NCBI GenBank assembly: GCA_013139435.1
Contig: WTAW01000233.1
Span: forward strand, 1-25,928
Length of the DNA: 25,928 bases
Source of the DNA: Candidatus Aminicenantota bacterium
GTDB lineage: Bacteria; Acidobacteriota; Aminicenantia; Aminicenantales; Aminicenantaceae
Direction of reading: 5' to 3'
Shown here: positions 25,729-25,928 of the stretch, piece by piece
Layout of the letters: every line of letters begins with the position of its first letter
How positions within the stretch are numbered: position 1 is the first letter of the stretch
Notes under the pieces: model-generated
What the model saw: only the letters and a program-made list of their open reading frames with translations
The model's database searches: none
Told to the model about the DNA's origin: nothing
Translations under genes and position numbers: made by a program

Positions 25729-25774
25729 CGGTAACCCTCCTTGAGAAAATTATTCAAGCGCAGTGGGACTTAAC

Positions 25775-25810
25775 ACATTTTAAATGTAGGGACCTTTTGC
25801 CAAAAGGTCC
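25775..25810. repeat. Two adjacent perfect palindromes
   Basis: ACATTT-T-AAATGT (25775-25787) and GGACCTTTTG-C-CAAAAGGTCC (25790-25810) are both perfect inverted repeats about a single central base, 2 bp apart. They lie between two divergent promoters (25701-25728 and 25881-25909). They could be operators or a small repeat element. A terminator is less likely because no gene is seen ending here and no U-run follows. Confidence 0.5.
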
Positions 25811-25880
25811 GTTTGGATGTTACGCGATATGTATTCATGTCATCAAGGTTTAGGGGGATGCTACGTATTCAGGGGGGTCA

Positions 25881-25909
25881 TTGACATAATTCTGGAGATT
25901 TTCTATAGT
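25881..25909 (+). promoter_or_regulatory. Near-consensus sigma70 promoter at the right edge
   Basis: TTGACA (25881-25886, perfect), 17-bp spacer, TATAGT (25904-25909, five of six). It is the best promoter match in the window and points off the right edge. Six nucleotides after the -10 box stands an ATG (25916). Confidence 0.65.
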
Positions 25910-25915
25910 AAGATA

Positions 25916-25928
25916 ATGTCAAAAAAAG
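25916..25928 (+). CDS. Possible start of a gene running off the right edge (leaderless)
   Basis: ATG TCA AAA AAA (M-S-K-K) begins at 25916, where transcription from the adjacent near-consensus promoter should itself begin. Only four codons are visible, so neither the reading frame nor the product can be confirmed. The same arrangement, with an MSKK start directly downstream of the -10 box, is seen at ftsK. Confidence 0.3.

Noticed and set aside
1..25928. CRISPR array, tRNA/rRNA genes, transposase, toxin-antitoxin or phage genes
   Set aside because: No regularly spaced repeats, cloverleaf or recombinase-like frames were seen. The only mobile-looking sequence is the non-coding element at 2256-2508.

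Overview
The window reads as a moderately GC-balanced chromosome segment of a diderm bacterium. Double-membrane evidence is a protein that joins two AMIN domains to an outer-membrane-type beta-barrel, plus many signal-peptide proteins. The mix of uvrA-holB-ricT, an MrfA-type helicase, and secreted proteins combining seven-repeat propellers with fibronectin-III domains would fit an uncultured, deep-branching phylum such as Candidatus Aminicenantes or a relative. That placement is my inference; there is no rRNA or marker gene here to prove it. I saw no tRNA, rRNA or CRISPR array.

Layout. 1-2153 (-): nearly complete DEAD/DEAH helicase with a DUF1998-type C-terminus, cut by the left edge. 2256-2508: a MITE-like element with 13-bp terminal inverted repeats; its right end supplies the ribosome binding site of uvrA. 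2513-6742 (+): uvrA, holB, ricT, with holB and ricT overlapping. 6779-8025 (-): an ECF-type sigma factor followed by its zinc-finger anti-sigma factor. 8262-8423 (+): a 53-residue small protein with its own promoter. 8460-10772 (-): ftsK. 10963-14446 (+): a propeller/SGNH-hydrolase lipoprotein candidate and the AMIN/beta-barrel protein, in one operon. 14490-16664 (-): secreted propeller plus three Fn3-like domains. 16989-19121 (+): GT-C-like membrane protein. 19164-21199 (-): GT2 polyprenyl-phosphate glycosyltransferase followed by a radical SAM protein. 21273-23738 (+): second GT-C glycosyltransferase with a duplicated C-terminal beta domain. 23795-25666 (-): propeller plus two Fn3-like domains. 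25881-25928: a near-consensus promoter and possible gene start at the right edge.

How the genes fit together. The left third is housekeeping (DNA repair, replication clamp loading, chromosome segregation) plus an envelope-sensing sigma/anti-sigma pair. The right 15 kb is a surface module. Three paralogous secreted proteins, each with seven propeller repeats, are interleaved with an envelope beta-barrel, a sugar-phosphate-lipid synthase candidate and two GT-C enzymes that could use its product outside the membrane. A plausible reading is production and glycosylation of surface proteins or glycans; this is inference from gene content and proximity.

A recurring signal is promoter placement. At least four sigma70-like promoters lie so close to a start codon that the mRNA would be leaderless or carry a leader of under 10 nt (ftsK, the SGNH protein, the GT2 gene, and the gene starting at the right edge), while other genes here have normal leaders with Shine-Dalgarno sites.
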